Of a DNA stretch of 62,709 nt, positions 41,885 to 49,875 are shown piece after piece. Origin of the DNA: Gemmataceae bacterium (lineage in GTDB: Bacteria; Planctomycetota; Planctomycetia; Gemmatales; Gemmataceae); NCBI GenBank assembly GCA_009697105.1, contig SIAQ01000013.1:1-62709 (forward strand), given 5' to 3'. Each line of letters opens with the position of its first letter. Position 1 is the first letter of the stretch. The notes under the pieces are model-generated. The model was not told where the DNA came from. It searched no databases and worked only from the letters and a program-made list of their open reading frames with translations. Position numbers and translations under genes: made by a program.

Positions 41885-43936
41885 TCACTTCTTCATGACG
41901 AAATCCCAGATCACATTGCCGTAGGCACCGTAGTTCGCGCGGTCCTCGGCAAGCAGATAGCGTTCGGCGACCAGGCGTTCGCAGGAGTCGTCGAGGTGCT
42001 TGCGGTATGCCTTTGCGTCGGGGTAGCGCTTGGTGATCGGCGCGCGCGGGTCGGCGGTCTTCTTGGCCACGGGGAACGGGATGAACGATCCTATCAGGCT
42101 TGCCAACACGCCATCGGCGCCGAACTCCTTGCGGCGAATATTCCAACCGGTGTACGTGCCCAACGGCACGGCGACTTCGGGCGGCAGCAGCATGCCGAGG
42201 TCGTTGCCGTCTGCGTCGCTCCTGGGCACAAGCACGATATAGTCGCCAATCTTGATCGGCGGTTCCTTGGTGATGATGCGCTTCGTCTCGAAGTCCGGGC
42301 CATAATCACGATATTGCGGCTGCTGAATGACCGTCGGGAAACGCACGCCGGGAATGGTTGGGAACCCAGTCGCCTTCGCGGTCCAGTCGGCAATCGTGCG
42401 ATCGGCGTAGCGTGGGTAAACGCTGGCGGGCGGCGACTTATCCTCACGCACCCAGTCGTCGAGCGCAACGAGCAAACTACGCAGGAACGGGCGATAGTCG
42501 GCGAAGTTGATGTAGTTGTCGCTGATCGGTTTGGTCGGCGGAAACGCCGCCGGGCCGTGCTGCGTGCCGCCGAAACTGTAGATGCGAACGTTGTTGGGGA
42601 TGTCCGCGTCGCTCTTGCCGAGCGGATCGGTGTGCAGGAGCGAGCCGGCGCGGTGCCAGTATTCGGCCGTGCTTTGCGTGTGCATGACCTTCGGCTGCGT
42701 CTTGCTCTTGGCATAGATGCCGAGGATGCTGTCGGTCTTTTTCGTAAACGGATCGGTCGATGGGCCATAAGTGAATGGGAACACGTCGGCGGGGTAGTGA
42801 TGATCTTCGTGCTGCCCGTTGTGTCGAGTCGGCTGAGCGAAGCGATGGTTGAAGAACCCCAACCCGCCACCGGCGACGTGCGGTATCAGGCCCTCGAAAA
42901 CGATTCGGCCTTGGGTATCTTCGTTGAAGCCTTCGTAAAGCAGATGGCGCAAGAACCGCCCGCTTTGCGAGACGCCGAACGAGAACGCACGGTTGATGAC
43001 CGGCTTGCCGTTGCTCGCGCGGAGCGGGTTCTTCGTAGAGGCATCGTGGCGCAGAAACGAGATGAGGTCGCGGACGCCGGCGAAACCCGTGCCTTGTACG
43101 AGCGAACCCTCGGACTCACAGATTAGCTCGTAGAGCGAGCCTGGCTCGAACCCGTCGGCGAGTTCGAGATGGATTTCGGGCAGCGTTGGCGGGACACCTG
43201 TGGAAGAGCGCGTCGCGATTCGGATGAGCTTCCATTTTTCGCGCGAGACAATCTGGCGCGGTGCGTCGGCAGTGGCGCGTTTGGTCAGCACACCATTGGC
43301 TTCGCCAATCGTGGTCGGCGAATAGACGCCATGATTGGGCCGGCGCGAGAGCGACATCGCTTTGACCTTCGTGTCGCTGCTCATTTCGTAGCGAACGATG
43401 CCGCGAACGAGCTTGCCATTTTCATAGGCTTGTGGCGGTTGTAATAGCAGGCGGCCATCGCCGGGCAGCATTTCGCCGATCCAGCCGGACCAGACGACGG
43501 TGTAGCCTTTGCGCATCAGGAAGCCATCGCCGGCGGGATTGTTGCCGCCCGGAGATGGGCCACCGACGGGTCGGTTGAACATGCCGAGCGCCAGCTGACG
43601 ACCGCGATTGTTGACATCATAGAAGATGGCGCCGTTGCCCTTGGCCGGATCTTTGGGCGTAAGGATGACGACATCGGCGGCGAACTCGACTTTCCCCTCG
43701 GCATTGCGCGGCGCGAGGTCGAGATCGATGATTCGCTGGTTGCGTGCATCCTTGGGATCGATCACATATCTCGCAATGGCGGTGATCTGATCGTACGGGC
43801 CTACCTCGCCAAACGCTTTGCCGGCGGCGAACGGCTCGCGCGTCAAGATCTTGAGATCGACGACCTCGGCGCGAGCCAAGCCGGCGAAGAGCACCAAAGC
43901 GGCGCAGCAACTCCCGATCCGATTGGATGTGGTCAT
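41885..43936 (-). CDS. secreted alpha/beta-hydrolase-domain protein (Abhydrolase_10 type), 683 aa
   Basis: Signal peptide MTTSNRIGSCCAALVLFAGL ending ARA-EV. The mature protein matches the long 'alpha/beta hydrolase domain' family: REPFAAGKAFGEVGPYDQIT at the front, IFYDVNNRGRQLALGMFN, and the nucleophile elbow FGVSQSGRFLRHLLYEGFNE (G-x-S-x-S-G). A late FGGTQHGPAAFPP supplies a candidate catalytic His. The substrate is unknown; members are found in operons for terpenoid or plant-polymer degradation. It appears monocistronic. Confidence 0.85.
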   Translation of the reverse strand: MTTSNRIGSCCAALVLFAGLARAEVVDLKILTREPFAAGKAFGEVGPYDQITAIARYVIDPKDARNQRIIDLDLAPRNAEGKVEFAADVVILTPKDPAKGNGAIFYDVNNRGRQLALGMFNRPVGGPSPGGNNPAGDGFLMRKGYTVVWSGWIGEMLPGDGRLLLQPPQAYENGKLVRGIVRYEMSSDTKVKAMSLSRRPNHGVYSPTTIGEANGVLTKRATADAPRQIVSREKWKLIRIATRSSTGVPPTLPEIHLELADGFEPGSLYELICESEGSLVQGTGFAGVRDLISFLRHDASTKNPLRASNGKPVINRAFSFGVSQSGRFLRHLLYEGFNEDTQGRIVFEGLIPHVAGGGLGFFNHRFAQPTRHNGQHEDHHYPADVFPFTYGPSTDPFTKKTDSILGIYAKSKTQPKVMHTQSTAEYWHRAGSLLHTDPLGKSDADIPNNVRIYSFGGTQHGPAAFPPTKPISDNYINFADYRPFLRSLLVALDDWVREDKSPPASVYPRYADRTIADWTAKATGFPTIPGVRFPTVIQQPQYRDYGPDFETKRIITKEPPIKIGDYIVLVPRSDADGNDLGMLLPPEVAVPLGTYTGWNIRRKEFGADGVLASLIGSFIPFPVAKKTADPRAPITKRYPDAKAYRKHLDDSCERLVAERYLLAEDRANYGAYGNVIWDFVMKK

Positions 43937-44094
43937 GGCATCTCCCGGTTGGAAATAGTCCTAATCAACAGATTATGGAAAGGGAGATGAGGGAACTCGC
44001 GATTATTGACGTGAACGATAATGCCTCGGCGATCAGACTGCTGCTTACGCGGCCAGGATCGCCAAGTACCTGAATTGGATAATCTTGCGAGGCG

Positions 44095-44847
44095 TCACTC
44101 CGTCACTTCGATGACGATGGTTGACACGTTGTCGCGCGATCCCATGTCGAGTGCCAATTGGCCCAGGCCGTCGGCGCATTCTTGCACGTTCGGGGTTTTC
44201 AGCATGAACTCGAGGATCTTGTTGTCCGGCACCGGCCCAGTCAGGCCGTCGCTGCAAAGCAGGAAGCGGTCGCCTTTTTCGGTAGTCACGACGCGCGGGT
44301 CTGGGCCTTCGCCGTTTTCCTTGCCGCCGAGATATTTCCAGAGGTTGTTTTTCCAGCGATGGGTTTTTGCTTCTTCGGCGCTGATCGTGCCGTTTTCGAC
44401 GAGAGCCTGGGCAAGGGAATGGTCCACGGTGAGCGGTTGAATCGTGTGGCCACGAATCAAGTAAGCACGCGAATCGCCGAAGTTGGCAATGAGCATTTCG
44501 TGGCGCTTGCGCCATAAGGCGAGGACGATCGTCGTGCCCATGTGTTTGAGGTCGCGGTCGAGTGAGCCCATCATCAGGATTTCTTCGTTGGCCTGCATGA
44601 CCGCCTTGCGAATGACGGCTTTCGACTGCTCCGCGTCCAGGCTCGGAGTCAGGTTTTTCCGCAGTTCGCGCGGCACTACTTCGATCGCGAGTTTGCTGGC
44701 GATCTCTCCCGCCGCTTGGCCGCCCATGCCGTCAGCGACGATGCAAACCGACATGTCGGGGTAGGATTTCGCTTCGATGGAATCTTCGTTGTTCTCACGG
44801 TAGTTTCCAAGAAGAGTGCATTTACCGATATTCAAGTTCAAGGCCAT
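44095..44847 (-). CDS. PP2C-family protein serine/threonine phosphatase
   Basis: 250 residues. The eleven-motif PP2C fold is complete: GNYRENNEDSIEA (metal-binding Glu-Asp), VCIVADGMGGQAAGEIAS (D-G-M-G-G), MGTTIVLALW, ANFGDSRAYLI (G-D-S-R), FLLCSDGLTG (S-D-G-L) and MGSRDNVSTIVIEV (D-N). It is a Mn/Mg-dependent soluble phosphatase of the PrpC/Stp type that usually opposes Hanks-type kinases; no kinase is adjacent. Confidence 0.95.
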   Translation of the reverse strand: MALNLNIGKCTLLGNYRENNEDSIEAKSYPDMSVCIVADGMGGQAAGEIASKLAIEVVPRELRKNLTPSLDAEQSKAVIRKAVMQANEEILMMGSLDRDLKHMGTTIVLALWRKRHEMLIANFGDSRAYLIRGHTIQPLTVDHSLAQALVENGTISAEEAKTHRWKNNLWKYLGGKENGEGPDPRVVTTEKGDRFLLCSDGLTGPVPDNKILEFMLKTPNVQECADGLGQLALDMGSRDNVSTIVIEVTE

Positions 44848-45173
44848 GAGACTACCTCGAGGTTACCATGCGCGATTCCGTAGGGTTGGGATGAGGTGGA
44901 TTAACCAGCCAAGTCACGAACCAAACGAACGTACAGACTTTTTTCATCATAGCATCCGTGTGACGGAACGCAATAGACGGTACTCGTTGTTAGTTGCGGT
45001 GCGCAGGCGAGCGTCCTTCGATTCCGCGCTCCGCTGCGCGGTTAACCACCAAGAGCGACGTAACACATACAATGCCACAATAGACCCGTCCACTATCTTC
45101 GTCGGACGGCGGTCGAGGCGGCTTGAGCAGCTTCCGCGTATTTGGCGGTTCTCCGGCGAAAGAGAGGCTTATC
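44848..45173. other. divergent intergenic region
   Basis: No gene is supported. It separates the phosphatase from the DUF151 gene and must carry both promoters. It contains a fragment of family D (CCGCGCTCCGCTGCGCGGTT, about 45026-45045). Confidence 0.5.
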
Positions 45174-45575
45174 GTGCCTGTGCTCATGGAATTGCGGCGC
45201 ATCACCATCAATGAAATCCACGACTCGCAAATAATTCTCCTGCGCGAAGTCGATGGCGAACGCGAATTCTCCATCGTCATCGGCCTTTTTGAAGCGATGA
45301 GTATCGATCGCCGAATTCGCGGCGTTCAGTTCCCGCGCCCGATGACGCATGACCTGATCTGCAGCGTCATCGATCTGCTCGGCGGCGACTTGCAGGATAT
45401 CTTCATCAATGAACTTCGCGACCATACCTATTTCTGCAAGTTGCGTCTCCGTCGAGAAGGAGAGTCGGTGGAAGTCGATTGCCGACCATCGGACGCCATC
45501 GCAATTGCGGTTACGGCGAAGCTGCCGATCTATGTCGCTGCGGATGTTATCGAAGAATCGAACGAGGAGGCGTGA
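45174..45575 (+). CDS. bifunctional nuclease family protein (DUF151), 133 aa
   Basis: GTG 45174 (AGAGAGG at 6 bases) gives MPVLMELRRITINEIHDSQI, the usual planctomycete start of this family. REFSIVIGLFEAMSIDRRI and RPMTHDLICSVIDLLGGDLQ and EVDCRPSDAIAIAVTAKLPI are the DUF151 signatures (including the R-P-S-D-A-I-A core). The plant homologue has RNase/DNase activity; the role in bacteria is not clear. It is a single gene followed by a family E hairpin. Confidence 0.93.
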   Translation: MPVLMELRRITINEIHDSQIILLREVDGEREFSIVIGLFEAMSIDRRIRGVQFPRPMTHDLICSVIDLLGGDLQDIFINELRDHTYFCKLRLRREGESVEVDCRPSDAIAIAVTAKLPIYVAADVIEESNEEA

Positions 45576-45583
45576 ACCTTCCT

Positions 45584-45621
45584 CGTTTAGCGTTCGCGCG
45601 GCGTCTGGCGAACGCGAAACG
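45584..45621. repeat. palindrome family E-type, short
   Basis: CGTTTAGCGTTCGCG with a partial complement GGCGAACGCGAAACG. It starts 9 bases after the DUF151 stop. Confidence 0.6.
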
Positions 45622-45773
45622 AATACGCTGAATGTTCCCGCAAATCCGTTTACATCAACATTACCGCTCGCAGGCTCCTTTGCATTGCCATTCTTCGTCA
45701 GATTCCATTTCAGAATCTTTTCCGATTAGGTAATATTGGAGGTTGTTATCAACCTTCAACGCAGGGTCGGATC

Positions 45774-47774
45774 ATGTGTGGCATTGCCGGTGCGGTCGAT
45801 TTGACGGGCGGGCGGCTTCTGTCGCCTGATGTGTTGCGCGGCATGGCCGACGCCATCGCCCATCGCGGTCCCGATGAGGACGGCTACTTCCAGGCCGACG
45901 GCGTTTCGCTCGCCAATCGCCGGCTGAGCATCGTCGGACTCGCCGATGGCAGACAACCAATCTCGAACGAGGACGGCACTATCTCCGTCGTCTTCAATGG
46001 CGAACTCTTTGACTACCCCGAACTTCGCGCGAAGCTCGAACAGCGAGGCCATCGCTTCCGCACACATTGCGACACCGAGATATTCCCGCACCTTTGGGAA
46101 GAGTACGGTGAGCGGATGTTCGATCACCTGCATGGCCAATATGCCGTCGCACTGTGGGACTCCAAAGTCAAACGCCTGATCCTGGCCCGCGACCGCTTCG
46201 GCATCTGTCCGCTCTACTGGGCACGGCGAGGCGATTGGCTCCTCTTCGGCAGCGAAATCAAAGCGATCCTCGCCTCCGGCATGGTCACACCCAAAGCGGA
46301 CCTTCGCGGCATCAACCACGTCTTCACCTTTCTCGGCACGCCCGGCCCCGTCACCTGTTTTGACGGCGTGTCGATACTGACGCCCGGGCATTATCTGGAC
46401 ATTCCCCACAAGCCTGATGGTTCACGTACGATGCGTGATCGCATCCATTTCGAGATCGACTTCCCCGATGCGGGGCACGAAGATCGCCGCGACGACAAGG
46501 TCCTCATCGATGAACTGGATCAGCGCTTGCTCGCAGCGGTCGAACGCAGGCTACGTGCGGATGTGCCTGTCGTTTCGTATCTGTCGGGCGGCGTCGATTC
46601 GAGTTTGGTCGTAGCGATGGCGTGCAAGATTCGCGGTAGCGCGATCCCGACGTTCACGATCCGCGTCGATGACCCGAACCTGGACGAAACCTCGCAGGCC
46701 GACATCGTCTCGCGCCATTTACACTGTAACCCGACGATCGTGAACTTTGGTGCCGACGAAGTTCTTCGCACCTACCCGCGGCTTGTGCGTGCGGCCGAGA
46801 GTCCCGTGATCGACACGTCGTGTGCGGCGTTGCTGTTGCTGGCGCAGGAAGTGCATCATCAAGGCTACAAGGTCGCGCTATCAGGAGACGGGGCGGACGA
46901 ATGGCTGGCCGGCTACCCGTGGTACAAGATTCACAAGATGCTCAGCTGGTTCGACATCATCCCCGGCGTGAAGCTCAGCGACGCGGTTCGACGGTTGTTC
47001 CTGAAGTTGGGCGGATCGCCGACGTTTCCGCATGACGTAATTCAGCGCTCGCGCGACGCCCTCGGCGGGCCGAGTCCGTGGATGGACATCTACGGCCTTG
47101 TCAGCTTGTCGAAGCTGCGGTTCTTCGGACCGGAGTTGCGCGAGGTGATGGCGGCGAATATTCCGTATGCCGACGTTGGCCTAAATCTCGATCGCGCAAA
47201 ACGCTGGGATCCGCTCAATCGTGCCCTCTACGTCGGCGCTCGCATCCATCTGCCGGGCTTGCAGCTGCACGCCAAGGGCGACCGCATCGGCATGCACAAC
47301 TCGGTTGAGATTCGCTATCCGTTCCTCGATGAAGACGTCTATTCGTTTCTCGCCGGCATAAACCCGCGGCTCAAGTTGCGCGGGTTCAGCGACAAGCACA
47401 TCTTGCGCAAAGTTGCTGAGCGCTATCTTCCCAAGGAAATTGCCTGGCGTAAGAAGGCAATGTTCCGTGCACCGTTCGACAGCTTTCATTGCGAGCGACC
47501 GCCGGCATTTGTCGATCAGCTGTTCAGTCCGGAATCGCTTCGCAAGACCGGATATTTCGATGTTGAAACCGTACAGCACTGGCGCAAGGCGTTTCGGCAG
47601 ATGCGGCTCGGCTCGACGCAACGCACCTCAGTCGAGATGGGCTTGGCAGGCGTGCTCTCGACACAGCTTTGGCATCAGACGTTTATCGACGGCAGCCTCG
47701 CGGATACGCCGAAGGAGATAGCAGGCAGCTATCAGCCCGCAGCTCTCAGCCATGTGGCGGTTGGATCTGGCTAA
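45774..47774 (+). CDS. asnB: asparagine synthetase (glutamine-hydrolysing)
   Basis: 666 residues. The N-terminal class II glutaminase begins MCGIAGAVDLTGG (Cys2 nucleophile), with HRGPDEDGY, NRRLSIVGL and FNGELFDYPELR. The synthetase domain has the PP-loop SYLSGGVDSSLVVAMA, VALSGDGADEWLAGYPWYK and a C-terminal RYLPKEIAWRKKAMFRAPFD. The length and C-terminal tail resemble the AsnB group used in asparagine synthesis and in exopolysaccharide clusters. A TAATATT box stands about 40 bases before the ATG. No polysaccharide cluster is nearby. Confidence 0.95.
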   Translation: MCGIAGAVDLTGGRLLSPDVLRGMADAIAHRGPDEDGYFQADGVSLANRRLSIVGLADGRQPISNEDGTISVVFNGELFDYPELRAKLEQRGHRFRTHCDTEIFPHLWEEYGERMFDHLHGQYAVALWDSKVKRLILARDRFGICPLYWARRGDWLLFGSEIKAILASGMVTPKADLRGINHVFTFLGTPGPVTCFDGVSILTPGHYLDIPHKPDGSRTMRDRIHFEIDFPDAGHEDRRDDKVLIDELDQRLLAAVERRLRADVPVVSYLSGGVDSSLVVAMACKIRGSAIPTFTIRVDDPNLDETSQADIVSRHLHCNPTIVNFGADEVLRTYPRLVRAAESPVIDTSCAALLLLAQEVHHQGYKVALSGDGADEWLAGYPWYKIHKMLSWFDIIPGVKLSDAVRRLFLKLGGSPTFPHDVIQRSRDALGGPSPWMDIYGLVSLSKLRFFGPELREVMAANIPYADVGLNLDRAKRWDPLNRALYVGARIHLPGLQLHAKGDRIGMHNSVEIRYPFLDEDVYSFLAGINPRLKLRGFSDKHILRKVAERYLPKEIAWRKKAMFRAPFDSFHCERPPAFVDQLFSPESLRKTGYFDVETVQHWRKAFRQMRLGSTQRTSVEMGLAGVLSTQLWHQTFIDGSLADTPKEIAGSYQPAALSHVAVGSG

Positions 47775-47814
47775 GAGTGGACAGCTCTCGGCTGCTAATG
47801 AATCGCAACTGGGA

Positions 47815-47820
47815 TATAAT
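47815..47820 (+). promoter_or_regulatory. candidate -10 box of parDE
   Basis: TATAAT 31 bases before the parD ribosome-site/GTG region. A good -35 is not evident. Confidence 0.4.
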
Positions 47821-47851
47821 GGGGATTGTTGTCCTAACCAAGGAGGTTCAC

Positions 47852-48103
47852 GTGACTATCGAAATTTCCGACTCGTTGCGCGACTGGATCGAATATCAAA
47901 CGAAAGTCGGCGGCCACAAGAATGGCGCTGACTACGTGGAGAACATGATTCGCAAGCAACAGCAGGCGCGACAACGCATCGACGACGCCCTGCGTGAAGG
48001 CCTGAACAGCGGCGAGGCGATTGAAGTGAACGAGGCCTTCTGGGCCGAACGATGGCGAGAATTGGAGGAAGTGCTTGACAGTAGGAAGGACTCGGCAACA
48101 TGA
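47852..48103 (+). CDS. ParD-like antitoxin, 83 aa
   Basis: GTG 47852 follows AAGGAGG. The product MTIEISDSLRDWIEYQTKVG then GHKNGADYVENMIRKQQQAR is a CopG/ParD-type ribbon-helix-helix protein (operator-binding N-terminus, toxin-wrapping C-terminal helix). Its stop codon overlaps the start of the following toxin gene (ATGA). It normally neutralises ParE and represses its own promoter. It is intact although its toxin gene is broken. Confidence 0.88.
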   Translation: MTIEISDSLRDWIEYQTKVGGHKNGADYVENMIRKQQQARQRIDDALREGLNSGEAIEVNEAFWAERWRELEEVLDSRKDSAT

Positions 48104-48426
48104 GCTTCATTCTACGAGTCCGTCCACAAGGCGGTCGAGATATCGATCGATTCGTCCGTTACTTGGCCGTACACGTAAGCGAAAACATTGCACGCTGGTT
48201 TCTCCTTAAGACAATCGAACTGTTCGGCAAGCTGGAAACGCACTTGGAGCACGGTTCACGTTGAGATTCTTCGGACCCAAGATTTGACGGAATCTTGTAT
48301 CGCACGCCCGGGCGGTTCAAGAACCATGTGGTTTTCTACCAGGTTCTTGAAGACGCCGTTGAGATCATTCGTGTGCTGCATGCGTCTCAAGACATGGAGC
48401 AAGCGTTGCACCAGATGGACAATTAA
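48100..48426 (+). pseudogene. ParE-like toxin gene interrupted by an in-frame TGA
   Basis: The frame starts at ATG 48100 (overlapping parD) with MSFILRVRPQGGRDIDRFVR, continues to a TGA at 48262-48264 (codon 55), and then continues in the same frame FDGILYRTPGRFKNHVVFYQ, VLEDAVEIIRVLHASQDMEQ to TAA 48426. The C-terminal part has the ParE/RelE core (R-F-x-x-(H/Y)-x-(V/I)-(F/I)-Y and I-x-R-V-L-H). Reading through would give 108 residues, the normal ParE size, so one nonsense change has probably killed the toxin. Confidence 0.8.
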
Positions 48427-48557
48427 ACTTGTAGGGAAAATTCCAACTCCAAACATTCCTGATAAACCGATTCCAAAAAACCACAGCCCATTTCCTTATA
48501 GACCTCGAAACAGGCCCCCATAATCTTGTAGTTCTCCTCCTTAAAAAGGAGCTCCAT
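48423..48557 (-). pseudogene. GxxExxY protein, truncated to 44 residues
   Basis: The frame from ATG 48557 (AAAGGAG upstream) gives MELLFKEENYKIMGACFEVY then KEMGCGFLESVYQECLELEF, the unmistakable N-terminus of GxxExxY (PDDEXK_3) proteins (G-F-L-E-S-V-Y). A full protein has about 125 residues with nuclease-like motifs in the missing part. The truncation point is exactly the 3' end of the convergent parE remnant (stops overlap), which suggests the parDE module replaced the 3' end. Confidence 0.85.
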
Positions 48558-48587
48558 GCATTTCTCCTTTTTCGTGTGTTTCGTGAT

Positions 48588-48775
48588 ACCTACCGCCAAA
48601 TTCTTTGCGAGCCGCGTAGGTTTAACTTCGCGCAAGTTCAGAATGCGAATCACGAAAGAACGAAAGTTCGAAAACACGAAAGAGGAACACTAAATATTTT
48701 TTTTGTGATTTCATGCTTTCGTGTTTTCGTGATTCGTATTGGATTTCGACTTGGCCTCGCTGTGTGTTTCGTGGT
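48588..48775. repeat. TTCGTG-type repeat (family H) beside the GxxExxY remnant
   Basis: A run of CACGAAAGAACGAAAGTTCG and TTTCGTGTTTTCGTGATTCG words, with GCAAGTTCAGAATGCGAATC as the common core. The same words, inverted, occur at 18176-18262. It ends at the stop of the following sugar-isomerase gene. Confidence 0.65.
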
Positions 48776-49797
48776 TAATTTCCCAGCAAATGCTCCATGA
48801 TGTACAGCTCTAGCCCCTCGTAATCGCGCTCCGCTTTGAACGCTTCGACCTTCGCCACGTCCACGCTGCGCACGAGATCCACCATGCGTTCAAAGATCGC
48901 TTTGCTGTTGCTCAGGTGCTTGGTCTGGTCGGCCTGTTTGGTTGTGCGCATCGCTTTCACGTCCAGGCCGATGCAGCCGTCGAATCCGCCGCGCTCGAGT
49001 ACCCACACCGTGTTGAACGCTCGGCGAAGATCGACGCTGCCGAAGGTTTTATCCTGGTCGTACTTCAAGCCGTTCTGATCGTTGAGGTGCACGCTCCAGA
49101 GCTTCTTGTGCCACAGCGAGTAAGCCATATCGTCGGACGGATCGAGGCCGGCGAGGATTGAGTGGGCGGACTCAATCAGCACTCCGACTCGGCTCGGGTC
49201 GGCGGTGCGATACACCAGGCCCATGAAATGGCCGACCGTCGGGCAGTAGGCTTGATCCATCGGCTCGTTTGGCTTCATCTCGCCAAGGATGCGGATGCCC
49301 TTGTGGTGCTCGAGCATCGCATTGACGGCATCAACGATTCGGCCCACGGCGGTGATCGCGCATTTCGATTCGCGGATGTACGAACCTTCGCGCGCGAGCC
49401 ACAGGACCATGTCCTTGCAGCCAATGGCGTTGGCGATGTCGATGGCGCGTTTGGAGCGCTCGATGGCGTACTTGCGTTCGCTGGCGTTGTTCGACGTGTA
49501 GCCGCCGTCGATCGTCTTGCGATCTTCCCAAAGGCGCGGCGCGATGAACTCGCAGAACAGGCCTTCGCCTTCGAGCATCTTCTTGACCTTGGCGACACCC
49601 TTCATCGTCTGGATGGCGTCGAGGTCGGCGGGTACGACATCGTCATCGTGGAACTGCACGCCGTCGAAGCCGAGCTTTTTGTATTCGCGAATCTTGGCGG
49701 CAAAGGCGACTTCCTTGCGTACTTCGGGGCCGAATGGATCACGGCCCTGCGAGATGTTCCAGGGGCCGAACGTGAAGCGGTATTTCGTGGCGGACAT
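48775..49797 (-). CDS. xylose isomerase-like TIM-barrel sugar isomerase
   Basis: 340 residues. It starts MSATKYRFTFGPWNISQGRD, similar to class I xylose isomerases. Barrel strands and metal/substrate residues are visible as GVQFHDDDVVP (His-Asp), VLWLAREGSYI, GEMKPNEPMDQAYCPTVGHF (K-P-N-E-P, metal Glu/Lys), LIESAHSILAGLD, WSVHLNDQNGLKYDQD (metal Asp/Asn) and CIGLDVKAMR. It isomerises an aldose to a ketose; xylose or glucose are likely, but other sugars are possible. It is co-directional with the downstream TTCGTG repeat only. Confidence 0.85.
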   Translation of the reverse strand: MSATKYRFTFGPWNISQGRDPFGPEVRKEVAFAAKIREYKKLGFDGVQFHDDDVVPADLDAIQTMKGVAKVKKMLEGEGLFCEFIAPRLWEDRKTIDGGYTSNNASERKYAIERSKRAIDIANAIGCKDMVLWLAREGSYIRESKCAITAVGRIVDAVNAMLEHHKGIRILGEMKPNEPMDQAYCPTVGHFMGLVYRTADPSRVGVLIESAHSILAGLDPSDDMAYSLWHKKLWSVHLNDQNGLKYDQDKTFGSVDLRRAFNTVWVLERGGFDGCIGLDVKAMRTTKQADQTKHLSNSKAIFERMVDLVRSVDVAKVEAFKAERDYEGLELYIMEHLLGN

Positions 49798-49836
49798 GGG
49801 GTGATACTCCGACGAGGGTGGTGGTTGGTTTTATTG

Positions 49837-49871
49837 CAAGCCCGCAAGCTCCTGCGTCGCCTGCGGGCTTG
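49837..49871. terminator. hairpin after the ABC permease gene
   Basis: CAAGCCCGCA is matched by TGCGGGCTTG. It lies 5-39 bases beyond the permease stop (minus strand) and before the isomerase start. There is no long T-run. Confidence 0.45.
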
Positions 49872-49875
49872 GAGG

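Noticed and set aside
48262..48300. The in-frame TGA of parE as selenocysteine: a hairpin CAAGATT/AATCTTG starts about 16 nt after it.
   Set aside because: ParE toxins have no redox site at this position, the loop (TGACGG) lacks a GGU, and no family member is known to carry Cys there. A nonsense mutation is the simpler reading.
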